From: Ligula intestinalis | Lineage: Eukaryota; Platyhelminthes; Cestoda; Diphyllobothriidea; Diphyllobothriidae | Direction of reading: 5' to 3' | Assembly (NCBI GenBank): GCA_036362985.1 | Contig: JAYGXS010000003.1 | Location: 38,951,503-39,015,502, forward strand | Length of the DNA stretch: 64,000 nt | Shown here: positions 10,575-20,889 of the stretch, piece by piece | Position numbering within the stretch: position 1 is the first letter of the stretch | How the letters are laid out: each line of letters opens with the position of its first letter | The notes under the pieces: generated by a model | What the model was told of the DNA's origin: nothing | What the model saw: the letters and a program-made list of their open reading frames with translations, nothing else | Database searches by the model: none | Position numbers and translations under genes: made by a program

Positions 10575-12407
10575 GAATTGAAATACCCCCATTGCTTAAT
10601 GAAAATAAAACATTTGTACTAGATGAGTCTGATAAGGCTGAATTATTCAATGCTTTCTCTGCGAAGCATTTTACGACAGAATCCGAACCGGTCCCGTCGT
10701 TTCAACCATACTCAGACAATACTCCAGGGAACATTGATTTTTCTATAGAATTAATTCGTAAGCAGATAATTTGTCTAAAAAAATCGCACTCTTCGGGAAC
10801 TGATGGTATCCCCAATTCAGTTATCAAAAGAGTATCGACCTTTCCTAAATTACTTAGCCATATATTTTCAGTCTATCTCTTAAATGGTTACTTTCCTGAC
10901 ACTTGGAAGACATCCATTATTCTTCCAGTCTTTAAATCAGGATCTCGTTCAGACATAAATAACTAACGCGGTGTTAATAAAATCCCGGCCCTATCTAAAC
11001 TTCTGGAGAAGATAATTTTTAATCAACTTCTTGATTTTTTCCTTAAAAATAAGCTTTTAAGTGACTCGCAGCATGGTTTTATACCCGGAAGATCATGCGA
11101 GACGTGTCACTTAGCTTTTCTTAACCACGTCACTTCCCTCCGTAATGAGCGGCAATCCGTGGTTGTTTTCTACTTTGACCTGAGCAAAGCCTTCGACAAG
11201 GTACCGCACAGACGGCTTCTGGTAAAATTGGAAGCCATTGGCATCTGTCCCCCTCTACTCGACCTCATCGGTTCCTTCTTGTCTAACCACAGCCAGAAGG
11301 TCCTAGTAGGTAATAATTACTCCATTGCTCAGCTGATCACGAATGGCGTTTTTCAAGGCACTTTCTTGGGTCCTTTACTCTTCATTCTATACATAAACAA
11401 AATTTCGACTGTTCAAAAAATTCACACAATCTCCTATAAACAGATGACCTCAAATTCATATACTCATTTTCTAAGGACATGGCAAGTATATGCGTTGATA
11501 AAATAAATGTGGACCTAATGACACTCTCACGTTGGAGTGCTACCTGGCAGATGGAATTCTCTCCATCCAAGTGTAGCTTTATGCGTTTTGATTCTGCAAA
11601 GCTTCCCCGTCCCCTAGTCTTTCAAAATACTCCATTTTTAGAACGATCTACTATAAAAAACTTAGGTCCAAGCTACACAAATAAACTAGCATTGTCGCCT
11701 CATGCGGATCGAATATCTGCGAAGGCTGTACAAATATGTGGTTTTATATCACACAATTTCTTCCTGCTGGAAATAAAGTAAAAAGTTTATCGCATGTATG
11801 TTCTACCCATCCTGGAATACTGCTGTCCCCTCTTTGGTCTAATGAATGCTTCTGACCGTGGTAAGATTGAAAATGTACTGAGGGTATTGATGCGCAAAAT
11901 ATTTGCTTATCCTCGATCCACTATTTCGTATACGGAGAGATGTCAGTTAGCGAACATGACATTTCTTTGGTTCAGAAGACTCGAAGTGGGCCTCTGTTTC
12001 CTCTTTCGCGTTAACTCTACCCCTAACCTTCCACGAATCAACGCTCCCATTCCCGCAGATAGACCTTATGCCACTCGTAATTCGTCCAGGATAATTGCAC
12101 CCACCTTAAGCTCCACTTCGAACCATTCTCGCTTCTTTGCCTCCAAATATGCCTTCCTCTGGAATAATATTCTCCTCGAAATTAGGCTGTTGTCTAACTT
12201 AGCAGTTTTTGAAAATCAAATTACGTAAACTCTTAATTTCGGAAGAAATAAAGTCCTTGTTATTCGTCTCCTTCCCAAACACACAACTTTTTGACTTTGA
12301 AAAGGGTCCCCTGGTATCTGAGGTGGTTATGTTTAGACAACATTTTTTCCATATATGTCTATTTCTTCCTCTTTTGAGTGATATTTGCAACGATTTTTCG
12401 TCCACTT
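10575..12407 (+). mobile_element. CR1-like non-LTR element, RT domain to C-terminus
   Basis: The RT frame runs 10592-11506 with one TAA (10964-10966) where related copies have Tyr (NNY). It carries KKSHSSGTDGIPNSVIK, WKTSIILPVFKSGSRSDINN, QHGFIPGRSCETCHLAFL, FDLSKAFDKVPHRRLL and NGVFQGTFLGPLLFILYINK. The catalytic ADD block near 11440 is shifted and reads TDDLKF after a stop. A second frame (11479-12228, one TAA) holds WQMEFSPSKCSFMRF and a C-terminal part ending at 12228. There is no endonuclease, so the copy is 5'-truncated. Its 3' end is cut at about 12408 by the tail of a minus-strand element. Confidence 0.8.
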
Positions 12408-13850
12408 CTAATAATAATAAGGTTTATTTGTAAAGCACATCTTTGGCGCCGTCAAAAAAAATCCCGGAAGGCAGGAAAAAACCTAACCCAAACCCCTTCT
12501 TTCGCAGTGACAATTGTATTTGTTTTGGTCTTTTGCTAGGTCAATAGTGTGCGAAATAAGGAGTTTGTTTTAAGTGAAAAAAACCTGACTTCTAGGGAAC
12601 AAATCGAGGAAAACATGAAAAAAAATAAAAAAGTTATACATTGTAGGTGTTACGGTTTTATAGTAAGAATACTTGGGGTCTGGAAAAACTGTATTGTCCT
12701 TTAACTGAGGTATACTTAGCCGCGGTCAGTTTGAAGGTGAAAATATCAGCTGATGATATGGCATCTACCGTATGCATGCCTCTGCTCGATACGGAGATTA
12801 CAATCATTGTCCGGTGGCACAAGTTTGCTAATTAGATGGGACGTTGCAGATGTCTGAGGTGGGTCGAGGCAGCTGCAAAGTTCCATCGTCATTCAAGTGC
12901 ATCGGCAGAAGACATTTGGCCTTTCGTTTGTCGAATATCTAAGTGAGATTGAGATTTACATCATTAGTATTTATATTTCTGATACATTATAAGAGGAAAC
13001 AATATATATTTTAGTATAATTGAAGAGAAAATTATTTTCCTTCATAATAATTTTTCATAAACATTTAGATATTAGTAGAGGAATATTGGAATAGATAAAT
13101 TATTCTTAGTTTTTGTTTTTTACTTTATTTTTAAGGATTGTAAAAGGAGGCAAGGCACAATTTGCTTAAGCTTTGATTTTATCAGCGTTGGAAATCGTCG
13201 ACTGGAAAGCTTTCAGCATTTGCCTGTTTTCTCCAAAATTTTCGAGAACTCTCCTGGACCGTTAGATCCCTTTTGGTCCGAATTGGACGTCAAAGAACTG
13301 GTTAGCAAAGTGTCCTATTTTATTCAGAAATATATGCGTCATGTCATTTGAGAAGAACTGCTTGGTCTTTCTTCTAAATTCGGCTAAACTGTGGCTTTTT
13401 CGAATATCGTTAGGTAGGGCATTCCATATGATCGCATATCTTATGGTGTAGAAATTTGATCGCTGGGCCGTCCTAGCTTTAGCGTTATGAATTGTATGCT
13501 GGTTGTTTCTAGTGGAACGGGAACCGTTTTGATTTGTTCTCTGCCTAGTCATCATTGCCGTTTCTCCATTCTCCGTTTTATAACCCTGACGATAGCCTTC
13601 ATGGTCTTTAGTCATGCTCGTGGTGGTTCTGCTATTTTCACCAGCTCGTCGCTAAACTCCGCAGTCTACGAGGTCACATCTCCGGCGTTTCGTTGATGAT
13701 CAGGCGACCTCTGCCGTTCACTCTCTTGTCGACCCTGTTGGCCCCGATGGCCTCCTCCGGTCTCACCTCCCTGATGGTTGATCATGAAGCCAGTCGGGTG
13801 GTGTTGCAATAGTGAGCGACAGCCTCTGCTGTTATATGATTTCTCCAATT
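12408..13850 (-). mobile_element. 3' end of a minus-strand non-LTR element
   Basis: The frame at 13262-13615 has the usual C-terminal block of CR1/Jockey-type RT proteins (RSNFYTIRYAIIWNALPNDI, then LAEFRRKTKQFF). Below it lies about 850 bp of AT-rich 3' UTR, ending on the minus strand in AAATAAACC and (TTA)n at 12408-12430. A 50-bp copy of this same tail is found at 19478-19538. The RT core is missing or unreadable above 13620. Confidence 0.6.
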
Positions 13851-13929
13851 ACAAGAAGCGTTTCCAACCCACATACGTTCTCATCAACAGTCCTGTCTCA
13901 TTTGCTCTACAATCAATCCTCTTAACCGA

Positions 13930-14262
13930 CCCCCTTAATTTTGTTGAAGCAGTTTTTTCTCCTACGTTTTGTTGTTTTTTAAGCAGGGATTCGCTGAACT
14001 CCGCCCCAGCTTCAATGGTAGGAGTTTTTTCACTGCTTCCTCCTTAGTTCACCATGCGTTGACGTCTATTTTAAAACGACGAGATGTTGGTGAATATGAA
14101 CAAATCTACCAACACTACTAAACGCTCCCGCTGTCTATGTGGTTGTTTCACGGAGAGCAGCATTTATCAACTTTATATTTATTTTTCCACAGCACTAAGT
14201 TTGCAATGATGAGGCCCTCCGGGCCTAAAATATAAAATTTATTCATTTATTATTTACAAATT
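13930..14262 (+). mobile_element. 3' region of a plus-strand CR1-like element
   Basis: It contains an ENE-like structure (13946-14039), a GGCCC-TCC-GGGCC hairpin at about 14212-14226 and an AT-rich tail ending near 14262. Beyond this the minus-strand element at 14263-15800 is intact again, so this is probably the 3' end of the plus-strand insertion that begins at 10575. That link is an inference. Confidence 0.45.
13946..14039 (+). promoter_or_regulatory. ENE-like two-helix structure with U-rich internal loop, copy 1
   Basis: Lower helix GAAGCAG (13946-13952) pairs with CTGCTTC (14033-14039), 7 of 7. Then six T (13953-13958). Upper helix CTCCTAC (13959-13965) pairs with GTAGGAG (14018-14024), 7 of 7. 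Then six T and CA (14025-14032). U-runs on both sides of an internal loop between two helices are the ENE pattern. Confidence 0.6.
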
Positions 14263-15300
14263 GTACGTTGTTGCTTATGCTCCCTTTAGTGTTTATCGAA
14301 GCCGATTAATCTTTAGCGCCTCCAGAAGCGGTTTCTTTTTTTGAAAGCGGCCTGCAAGTTTGAGTTCATCCACTTCGGGCGATTCGTACTTGTCTCTCTT
14401 CTGAAGGGACAGTTGAGACAAACAGTCCTTTTCAAGGTCGAGCTAAAGGTCATCCACTGTTAATTTGCCCCACCTTAGAGATCTGTTTCCCATGATACCA
14501 CTGACCTTTCTCTTTGCAAAGGTGGGAAGTCACCCTTCCAAATGTTACTTTCCCATGTGTCGGAGGAGTAGGGTTTTGAGAACAGCGAATAATCGAAATA
14601 CAGCATAATATGGTCACTTGACCCTAATGGGGATCGATCCTGTAGGTCAATCAGAGTTTTCTCCTCGCGGGTAAAGATAAGGTCAAGACAGTTGGACTGT
14701 TGTCCTTCCCTAACCCGAGTTACAAACGTGACGATCTGACAGCGCAGTTTGTCTGTGGCCCATTGTAGTAATTTGTGATTGAAGTTGTCTTGAAGACCCA
14801 GTGCAGTCCATGTCTGCAAATCAACACCAGGAGCGTTAAAGTCCCCAACGATGAGGATGTCTTTTTTATTACTTACCCTATACATTTCTGCTATGAGGAT
14901 AGTGTCTTGATCAGGAGTATGGTTTGGCAAGCGGTATGTCACCGAACGCGTCAGTGGCCTGGCGTTCTTAGCAGATTTATTAATATAAAGCATTTCCACA
15001 TCTCGTGCTGGGACCGATACTTCAGCCAAGGCTGCCAGCTTGCAAGTGACATAGACTATAAGCCCTCCTCCCCTAGTTTTTCTGTCTCTCCTGAAAAGCT
15101 GATATCCTCTAAGCGATAATTCAGAATCAGTGATATCTTTTGAAAGCCAGGTTTCAGTTAAAGCCATGATGTCTGGTTTCAACTCATCGACCAAGTTCTG
15201 TAGTTCATTCAGCTTGTAAAACAAGCTTTGTACATTTGCGGTTAGGATCTTTAGTGATAGTTTACTCCGTGAGGCCCAATTCTCATCGTGAGAGGTTTTG
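14263..15300 (-). pseudogene. CR1-like APE endonuclease domain
   Basis: An apurinic-type endonuclease starts around SLKILTANVQSLFYKLNELQ (near 15260). It has the Mg-binding TETWLS (about 15150), the RRDRKTRGGGLIVYV block, GDFNAPGVDLQTW (about 14840), NCLDLIFTR and GSSDHIMLYF (about 14600). The frame is closed at 14475, after the IWKGDF block. A decayed linker (about 14290-14470) follows. In some related copies here this linker leads directly to RT; here it is broken off at about 14263. The domain would nick target DNA. Confidence 0.82.
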
Positions 15301-15759
15301 GCCAGAGGAAGGGCTCCTTGACTTGTATTATTTGCCCATCTTTTATTTTCAGGCCCTTGGCCCCACTTTCGGTCCTCTCTCTCAATTCTATCCTCAGTTG
15401 CCTCATTTTCATCCGCTCCCTCGGCTCGTACTCTGGCTGAAAAAACACTTGCTTGTGCGAATTTCATAAGGCCATTTTTCCTTTAAGCAGTTTTGATGCC
15501 AAGCCTTCGTTATCGAATATAACTTTGAGAGTGAGTCGCGGCCTCGGTCTGCTTTACCCAGACGGAAGGCTTTATTTACAGTTTAGGTTTCCCCATTCTT
15601 TAGAACCGCGCTGACGTATTCGTGTATTCGATCATAGTCATGTACAACTCGTTCCGTCGTACTGTCAAACGTGGACTCAGGAGCACCCTGTATGATAATG
15701 TTGTTTTTCCGATTTATGGACGACTTCTGTAATACTTCACCTGTAGTTCCGTTTGACAT
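15250..15759 (-). pseudogene. CR1-like ORF1 remnant
   Basis: It starts at an ATG on the minus strand (15757-15759) and reads RKNNIIIQGAPESTFDSTTE, then a stop after LKNGET. It goes on with NKAFRLGKADRGRDS, and ends with FFQPEYEPRERMKMRQLRIE and LKIKDGQIIQ near 15310. Frames change near 15510 and in a T-run at about 15443-15448. The end overlaps the endonuclease frame, as in the copy at 41.7 kb. ORF1 proteins of this group bind the element RNA; the exact fold is not known to me. Confidence 0.7.
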
Positions 15760-15799
15760 TCTTAGTGTTTACTGGTAGCAAGAAATTTCATCTATAATT

Positions 15800-16678
15800 C
15801 TATGATCTTTAAGAGATATAATCAAAACATCAATGCAAAAAGTGTTTTTTTGTGTTGAAATGGGCCAAACCAACCCCATGGTTCGAGCAGTTTTTTGAAC
15901 GTTGTCAAGGTCGGACCTATGTTGGTTTCACTTTTTATTGTTAGAGACCAAGCTAGTTACGCTCCGAATCCGCGGATTGATTCCATCCACTCCGCGTATC
16001 GGATACTATCGTCCTCACGTCGTTGCCGTACTGCACCCTTATCACCCCGATTTAGCGAACATTATTCCCCGGTCTGTCCTTTTCATCCCTTACCAACTTT
16101 GTATCATTAGAGAATAGAATTTGAGATATTTGTTTCACCAGTTTTGTTAATCTAGTTTTTCTTACGCTTTTCGTTGGTCCCATTCTACCTTATTAAATCC
16201 GTATCTATACCAGAAATTTCCGTCCCCATTCTTTACTTGTGGCATAATGGCTGAGAAAAAGAAAGCTTTGTCTCTTGTACATTCTGAGGTTAAGCGCCTT
16301 TTAGAAGAGATCTCTATATCATCTGCCGAGAGTCGTTGTCCCCCTTCGTTATCAAACCACGCGCCAGTCACTTCAAGACCACGAGTAGTACGGAATACTA
16401 CAGTGTCTCGTTTATTTAGCACTTGGTTAACCCAGTTTTAGGTTGGCGTTTTCGGTATTTGATGCTGAATGACGGTGATGCTCCGCAAATATTTCTTGGC
16501 TGTCTGGACTACCCTCAAAGACAGTTGGCGAAGAACTAAACAGCCAACCTGCTGCATTTGCGAGGAATAAAATGCTTTAGATACAACCCGAAAACCAAAA
16601 TTCTAAACCCAAGGTTACTAGATTATATAAGTTAGAACAAATTATAAGAAAACTGCAGCATATAAAAAGTTAAAGTAA
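15800..16678. other. Unassigned stretch between two elements
   Basis: This probably includes the 5' UTR of the minus-strand CR1-like element. An 86-codon frame on the minus strand (16162-16422) has no family I recognise. There is no clear promoter or repeat. Confidence 0.4.
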
Positions 16679-19246
16679 ATGCTCAGTAGACGGCACAAAA
16701 GAGAAACTTGGAAAAAAATGGTCAGAGTAATGATACAGGATTGCCACGACCGAAATCACCACTACCGACAAATGATTGAGCATCATTCCTCAATTTGCCG
16801 GTCGATCCTTACGGCACACGAGCTGGGAGCCCTCGAGGCGACGATCGTAGAAAATGCACGAAGGCACCGCAGGTTACGTGACGACCAATTGTCGGTCAAG
16901 TTTCAGAAGACTGTCCCATCGAAGCAACCGTCTTCGGATGGAGACCTGGTCCACAATTTGTCTTCCCATCCACTCTCTCTACAACAACTAGCAGTGTTAT
17001 CCTATGACGCAAAATTCAACACGAAAGATGCTCGACCAGAAAACTTCATCGCATCCTACGAATCGGCGCTCCAGAAATGTGAGGCAAGTGAGGAGTGTAA
17101 AAACGCCATGCGGCAACAAGTGACAACTTTACTCCTTCAACACAAACACCAAACCACGCTTTCTAGAGCTGAAGAACGAGAACTCCTAAAAATACGAAAA
17201 ATGGAGGATATCGTCATCCTACCCGCCAATATAGGACGCTCAACAGTCGTCATGGATAAGGTGGATTATAAAACAAAAGTTAACAACCTTTTGATGGACA
17301 AGGAATCCTATACACCGTCGACTGCCACCGAGTTCAAAAGGCTCGTGAACAACATTAACAAGGCGATCAACAAGCTGAAGAAGTCGGGTGCTCTGACAAG
17401 AAGGGAAGCGCTAGCTGCAAGGGCGACCGATGCTGCAATGGCATGTTTCTACGGCCTACCAAAGGTGCACAAACCTGGATTACCCTTACGTCCTATCGTA
17501 TCCTTATGTGGCACCCCAACTTTTGGGCTATCGAAGTGGCTGTACCAGCGACTGTGCTTCCTTACCAAGGATTCACAATGGACCATAAAGTCTGCTAAAG
17601 AATTTTTAACCCGCATCCAACACCTGGAAGTGGAGGCAGACGAAGTGATGGTGTCATTTGACGTGACCTCCTTGTTCACCTCTATTCCACCCGCTCTGGC
17701 TATCGACACGATTGACAGTCTTCTCCAAGAGAAATACGATGAAACAGACCAAAAGCTCAAGCGAGTTCATATAATCGAGCTCCTGGAACTGTGTCTAAAA
17801 ACTTTCTTCACGTTTAATAGCCAGATCTACGAACAAAAGAAGGGGATACCAATGGGCTCGCCCCTGTCTGGCCTTGTTGCCGAGGCAGTTTTACAGCGGC
17901 TCGAGCAACTGGTCTTCAACTCTTCTCCCCCGAAATTCTGGGCCAGATACGTGGACGACACGTTTGTTATCATCAAAAGGAGCAAAGTGCAGGCTTTTAA
18001 GGAGCTGTTGAATTCTATCTTTCCCGACATCCAGTTCACTATGGAAGAAGAGGCCAACAATCAGTTACCCTTCCTCGACGTACAAGTGACAAGGTTGGAA
18101 AACGGGAAGATAAGGACAACGGTCTACCGCAAGGCAACTAACACGATGCGCATTCTCCACTTCAGAAGCAATCACCCCGTTGGTCATAAACGCAGTTGTG
18201 TTAGGACCCTCTTCCAACGCGTTCAGACACACTGCAGCGACGAAAAGGGGAGGAAGGAGGAGATTGCGTACTTGTATACACTATTTCAAGCCAACGGTTA
18301 TCCGAAGTCCTTCATACGCAGATGCCTCAAGAAGCCGCACCCTGAGCGGTCAAAAGGAGAAGACCCCAAATTTTGGCTCGCAATCCCCTACATCAAAAAC
18401 GTTTCAGAGGCGACTGCGCGAATCCTTAAACCTTTTGGGATTGGTGTGGCCCATAGACCTGAATCCACTATCAGACAGCAAGTGATGAAGCCCAAAGACC
18501 CGCTTCCATTGACAGAACAATCGTCAGTGGTCTACAGCTTACCATGCCAAAATTGCAATGCAAGGTATGTTGGTGAAACGGGCAGGCGCCTGGGCACAAG
18601 ATTGCATGAGCATCAGCTCGCAATCAAATACAAGAATGAACTGTCTATGGTCTATGAGCATGTACAGCAGGAGAACCACACCTTCGCCTTTGAAAAAGCA
18701 AGAATAGTAGGCCGAGCCAATGACAAGATGGCCAGATTACTATTGGAAAGTTGGTCCTCCAATGGCACACTTAACAGAGCCATGGACCTTCATCCGGCCT
18801 ACCAAGCGCTCCGAGCAGGGCTCACCTCCGCCCGAAACGGGGCAACAGGCCAGGCAAAAGAAGGCAAACAGGACAGACGGCCGACGCCCACAAAGGAGGA
18901 ACGTGTCAACGAACAAGGATCTCCTGAACGATATGGCACAATTGCTTGTGGGTGCGCCCGCAAAGGCGAAAAAGACGCAAACGACTATAAACCCACGAAG
19001 GAGGAAAGTCTCAATTATCAAGAGTCGTGTAAAAAAGGTGGCACTCATTCCCGTGAAGGCACCCGCGAGGAAGAGGGAAATTCAAACAACCACCTCCAAT
19101 CGATCGGTCCAATCGATTTACACGCGCGTAAGAGGCACCGTTATGAAACCCGACTAAAGACAGGACGCATTCTCGCAAGACAAACGGCAGGAAATGGACA
19201 TGGCTCTGACGATGGAGACGAGAGAGTTTCCGAAACGTCAGCTTAA
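16679..19246 (+). CDS. Penelope-like element: reverse transcriptase with GIY-YIG endonuclease, intact
   Basis: An uninterrupted 855-codon frame from an ATG preceded directly by an in-frame TAA. Residues about 180-490 are the Penelope-type RT, beginning at VILPANIGRSTVVMDK: FYGLPKVHKPGLPLRPIVS (257), SFDVTSLFTSIP (326), GIPMGSPLSG (389) and the catalytic YVDD (424-427), then LPFLDV. After a connecting region (YPKSFIRRCLKKP) comes the GIY-YIG nuclease: VVYSLPC with a C-x2-C pair (617-626), YVGETGRRLGTRLHEH (630-645) and the likely catalytic Glu at 690 in LLLESW, ending with HPAYQALR. Residues 713-855 are a charged tail of unknown role. The protein would cut target DNA and copy its RNA there. 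It is the only intact element protein in the window, so it may be recent. Pseudo-LTRs were not found around it. Confidence 0.93.
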   Translation: MLSRRHKRETWKKMVRVMIQDCHDRNHHYRQMIEHHSSICRSILTAHELGALEATIVENARRHRRLRDDQLSVKFQKTVPSKQPSSDGDLVHNLSSHPLSLQQLAVLSYDAKFNTKDARPENFIASYESALQKCEASEECKNAMRQQVTTLLLQHKHQTTLSRAEERELLKIRKMEDIVILPANIGRSTVVMDKVDYKTKVNNLLMDKESYTPSTATEFKRLVNNINKAINKLKKSGALTRREALAARATDAAMACFYGLPKVHKPGLPLRPIVSLCGTPTFGLSKWLYQRLCFLTKDSQWTIKSAKEFLTRIQHLEVEADEVMVSFDVTSLFTSIPPALAIDTIDSLLQEKYDETDQKLKRVHIIELLELCLKTFFTFNSQIYEQKKGIPMGSPLSGLVAEAVLQRLEQLVFNSSPPKFWARYVDDTFVIIKRSKVQAFKELLNSIFPDIQFTMEEEANNQLPFLDVQVTRLENGKIRTTVYRKATNTMRILHFRSNHPVGHKRSCVRTLFQRVQTHCSDEKGRKEEIAYLYTLFQANGYPKSFIRRCLKKPHPERSKGEDPKFWLAIPYIKNVSEATARILKPFGIGVAHRPESTIRQQVMKPKDPLPLTEQSSVVYSLPCQNCNARYVGETGRRLGTRLHEHQLAIKYKNELSMVYEHVQQENHTFAFEKARIVGRANDKMARLLLESWSSNGTLNRAMDLHPAYQALRAGLTSARNGATGQAKEGKQDRRPTPTKEERVNEQGSPERYGTIACGCARKGEKDANDYKPTKEESLNYQESCKKGGTHSREGTREEEGNSNNHLQSIGPIDLHARKRHRYETRLKTGRILARQTAGNGHGSDDGDERVSETSA
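18880..19100 (+). repeat. Two degenerate tandem units in the PLE tail
   Basis: Two units of roughly 105-110 bp, the first from about 18885 and the second from about 18992. They share a Pro-x-Lys-Glu-Glu start in the long frame. In the overlapping frame (18720-19157) they share P-x-R-R-x-V-S and APA(K/R)-x-(K/R) plus QTT, which is the better match. Confidence 0.55.
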
Positions 19247-19451
19247 TTATAACCAGGTCCCAGGAATCGCCTCCACTTCTTCTTCCTCTTCTGGGGAAAA
19301 TGAAGGTAAAATTATCTCTGGACCGCGAATATTTTCGCATATTAGTCCAAAACTAACACAACTGACCCTCTTTGCCTGTTTCTGAGCTGAATCTCTTAAC
19401 GGCGTGAACCAATGTAAGTCCTTAGTTCAGGGACTGGGTATTCAGCAAAAT

Positions 19452-19858
19452 TGACAACACCAATACCACTACTAACTTTTTTGACGGCGCCGAAGATGTG
19501 CTTTACAAATAAACCTTATTATTAGTATTACTAAGATTGCGTAGTGAGCAAAGTAGGCCTTCTTCTAGTTTTTGAGAGGTGAACCTGCTCTATGACACCA
19601 CCAATACCACAACTAACTTCTATGAGCACGTAGTGAACAAAGATGGCCTTCTGCTAATGTTTAGGAGGGAACCTGCACAATGACACCACCAATCCCACAA
19701 CTAACTTCTATGAGCACGCAGTGAGCAAAGAAGACCTTCTGGTAGTGTTTAGGGGGTGAACCTGCTCAATGACCTGTGGAATCGCTGCAAGTCTAATCTA
19801 CGTGAAATAGACGCTTAACAGGCTTTGTAGCCGGCGGCGGGGCTTGCTGACCGGTGGA
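19452..19858 (+). repeat. 87-bp minisatellite, about three units
   Basis: Units begin with TGACA(A/C)CACCAAT at 19452, 19594 and 19681, and a further partial start lies at 19770. Units 2 and 3 are 87 and 89 bp. Unit 1 is enlarged to 142 bp by an inserted retroelement tail (19478-19538). Between units the differences are scattered substitutions. Confidence 0.8.
19478..19538 (+). mobile_element. Tiny truncated 3' tail of a non-LTR element
   Basis: About 50 bp, nearly identical to the reverse complement of 12408-12460: a T-run, GACGGCGCC, a GATGTGCTTTAC block, AAATAAACC and (TTA)n. It replaces about 9 bp of the minisatellite unit. It looks like an extremely 5'-truncated insertion. Confidence 0.7.
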
Positions 19859-20885
19859 TTTTGCAATGAAAAATTCTGTCGCAAACACGCACGCACACAG
19901 TCATCCATATGCTTTCAGAGGCGACCGCCTGCAGCATCAATTTTCTGTCACATCTGACGTCCGGCGGCGTACGTAGCACTGGCTGGCGCATTTGTCTGCC
20001 GCTGAGTCAGCAGCAAATAGTGCGAAAAGCCTTTGACACATATTCATCAGCTGCCATCGTTTGAGCAATAATGAAGGAGCAGACACGTGCACGTAGTCGA
20101 TACCGCAAAAAGTGACTTACCCGCCAAGGGTGCATTTCTGAAGGACAAGCTCACATAAATTGTAGCCCATCAGCGAGCAGTAGGCTCGTCCAATCAGAAA
20201 AGTCGCCTCTCGCAGGCAGCCTGGATAGTCTATTTCTGTCTGAAGAGGATAATTTTTCGATCTGACTGCAGCTGAATATACCTCTGCAGAAGGATCAACC
20301 ACAAATCTACAAATGATATACTGTTTCCAGACGTCAAATATACCTTCTCTGAAACCTCTAACACATGTACTGCATGGATATTATTTTCTAATTTTGATCT
20401 TATTGTACCGTTGCAGATAGGTTTTTTCAATTCGAACAAATGGCAAGCATGATTTAAGAGGTCAAAAACTCCCGTCAAATTATAATAAAAATCTACTTTC
20501 AAATGCTTGGTAGCTTAACTTAAAATTTTTTCGTTACATTCCACCTATAGGAGGACTAATTTCCATTTTGTTTTTGATTCTGCCTGCGTAAGATCAAATA
20601 TCCCTCGACTACATTTCGTATTTTATGCAATAGAGGTTAATGTTGGTTAAATTTAATTCTCTTAGTTCACATAAACAAGCATAATCTTATATAATTTAAT
20701 TTTTTTGATGAATTCCGCCACAACTACATATTTTTTACGTTCCCTAGCCAAGAAGTAAATGTTTAACCACTTTATACTTTAAGCAGTTGGATGGGGGAAT
20801 AGATATAGCCTTGGCCTCACTAATCATTCTCGCCGAACAAACTCGCTATCTTGCAAACTATTGACTAAGCCTTAAAAAACAGAGC
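19859..20885. other. No supported feature
   Basis: AT-rich DNA. A minus-strand frame at 20230-20502 vaguely recalls an RT palm (a FDLLNHACHLFELKK block), but no second motif supports it. Confidence 0.4.
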
Positions 20886-20889
20886 CAAT

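Noticed and set aside
12745..12800. CTGATGAT as a hammerhead core
   Set aside because: No GAAA or helix III follows at a suitable distance.
16162..16422. 86-codon minus-strand frame
   Set aside because: It looks protein-like in composition, but I do not recognise the family and no splice or element context supports it.
20230..20502. Decayed RT palm on the minus strand
   Set aside because: Only one vague block (FDLLNHACHLFELKK), with no catalytic motif nearby.
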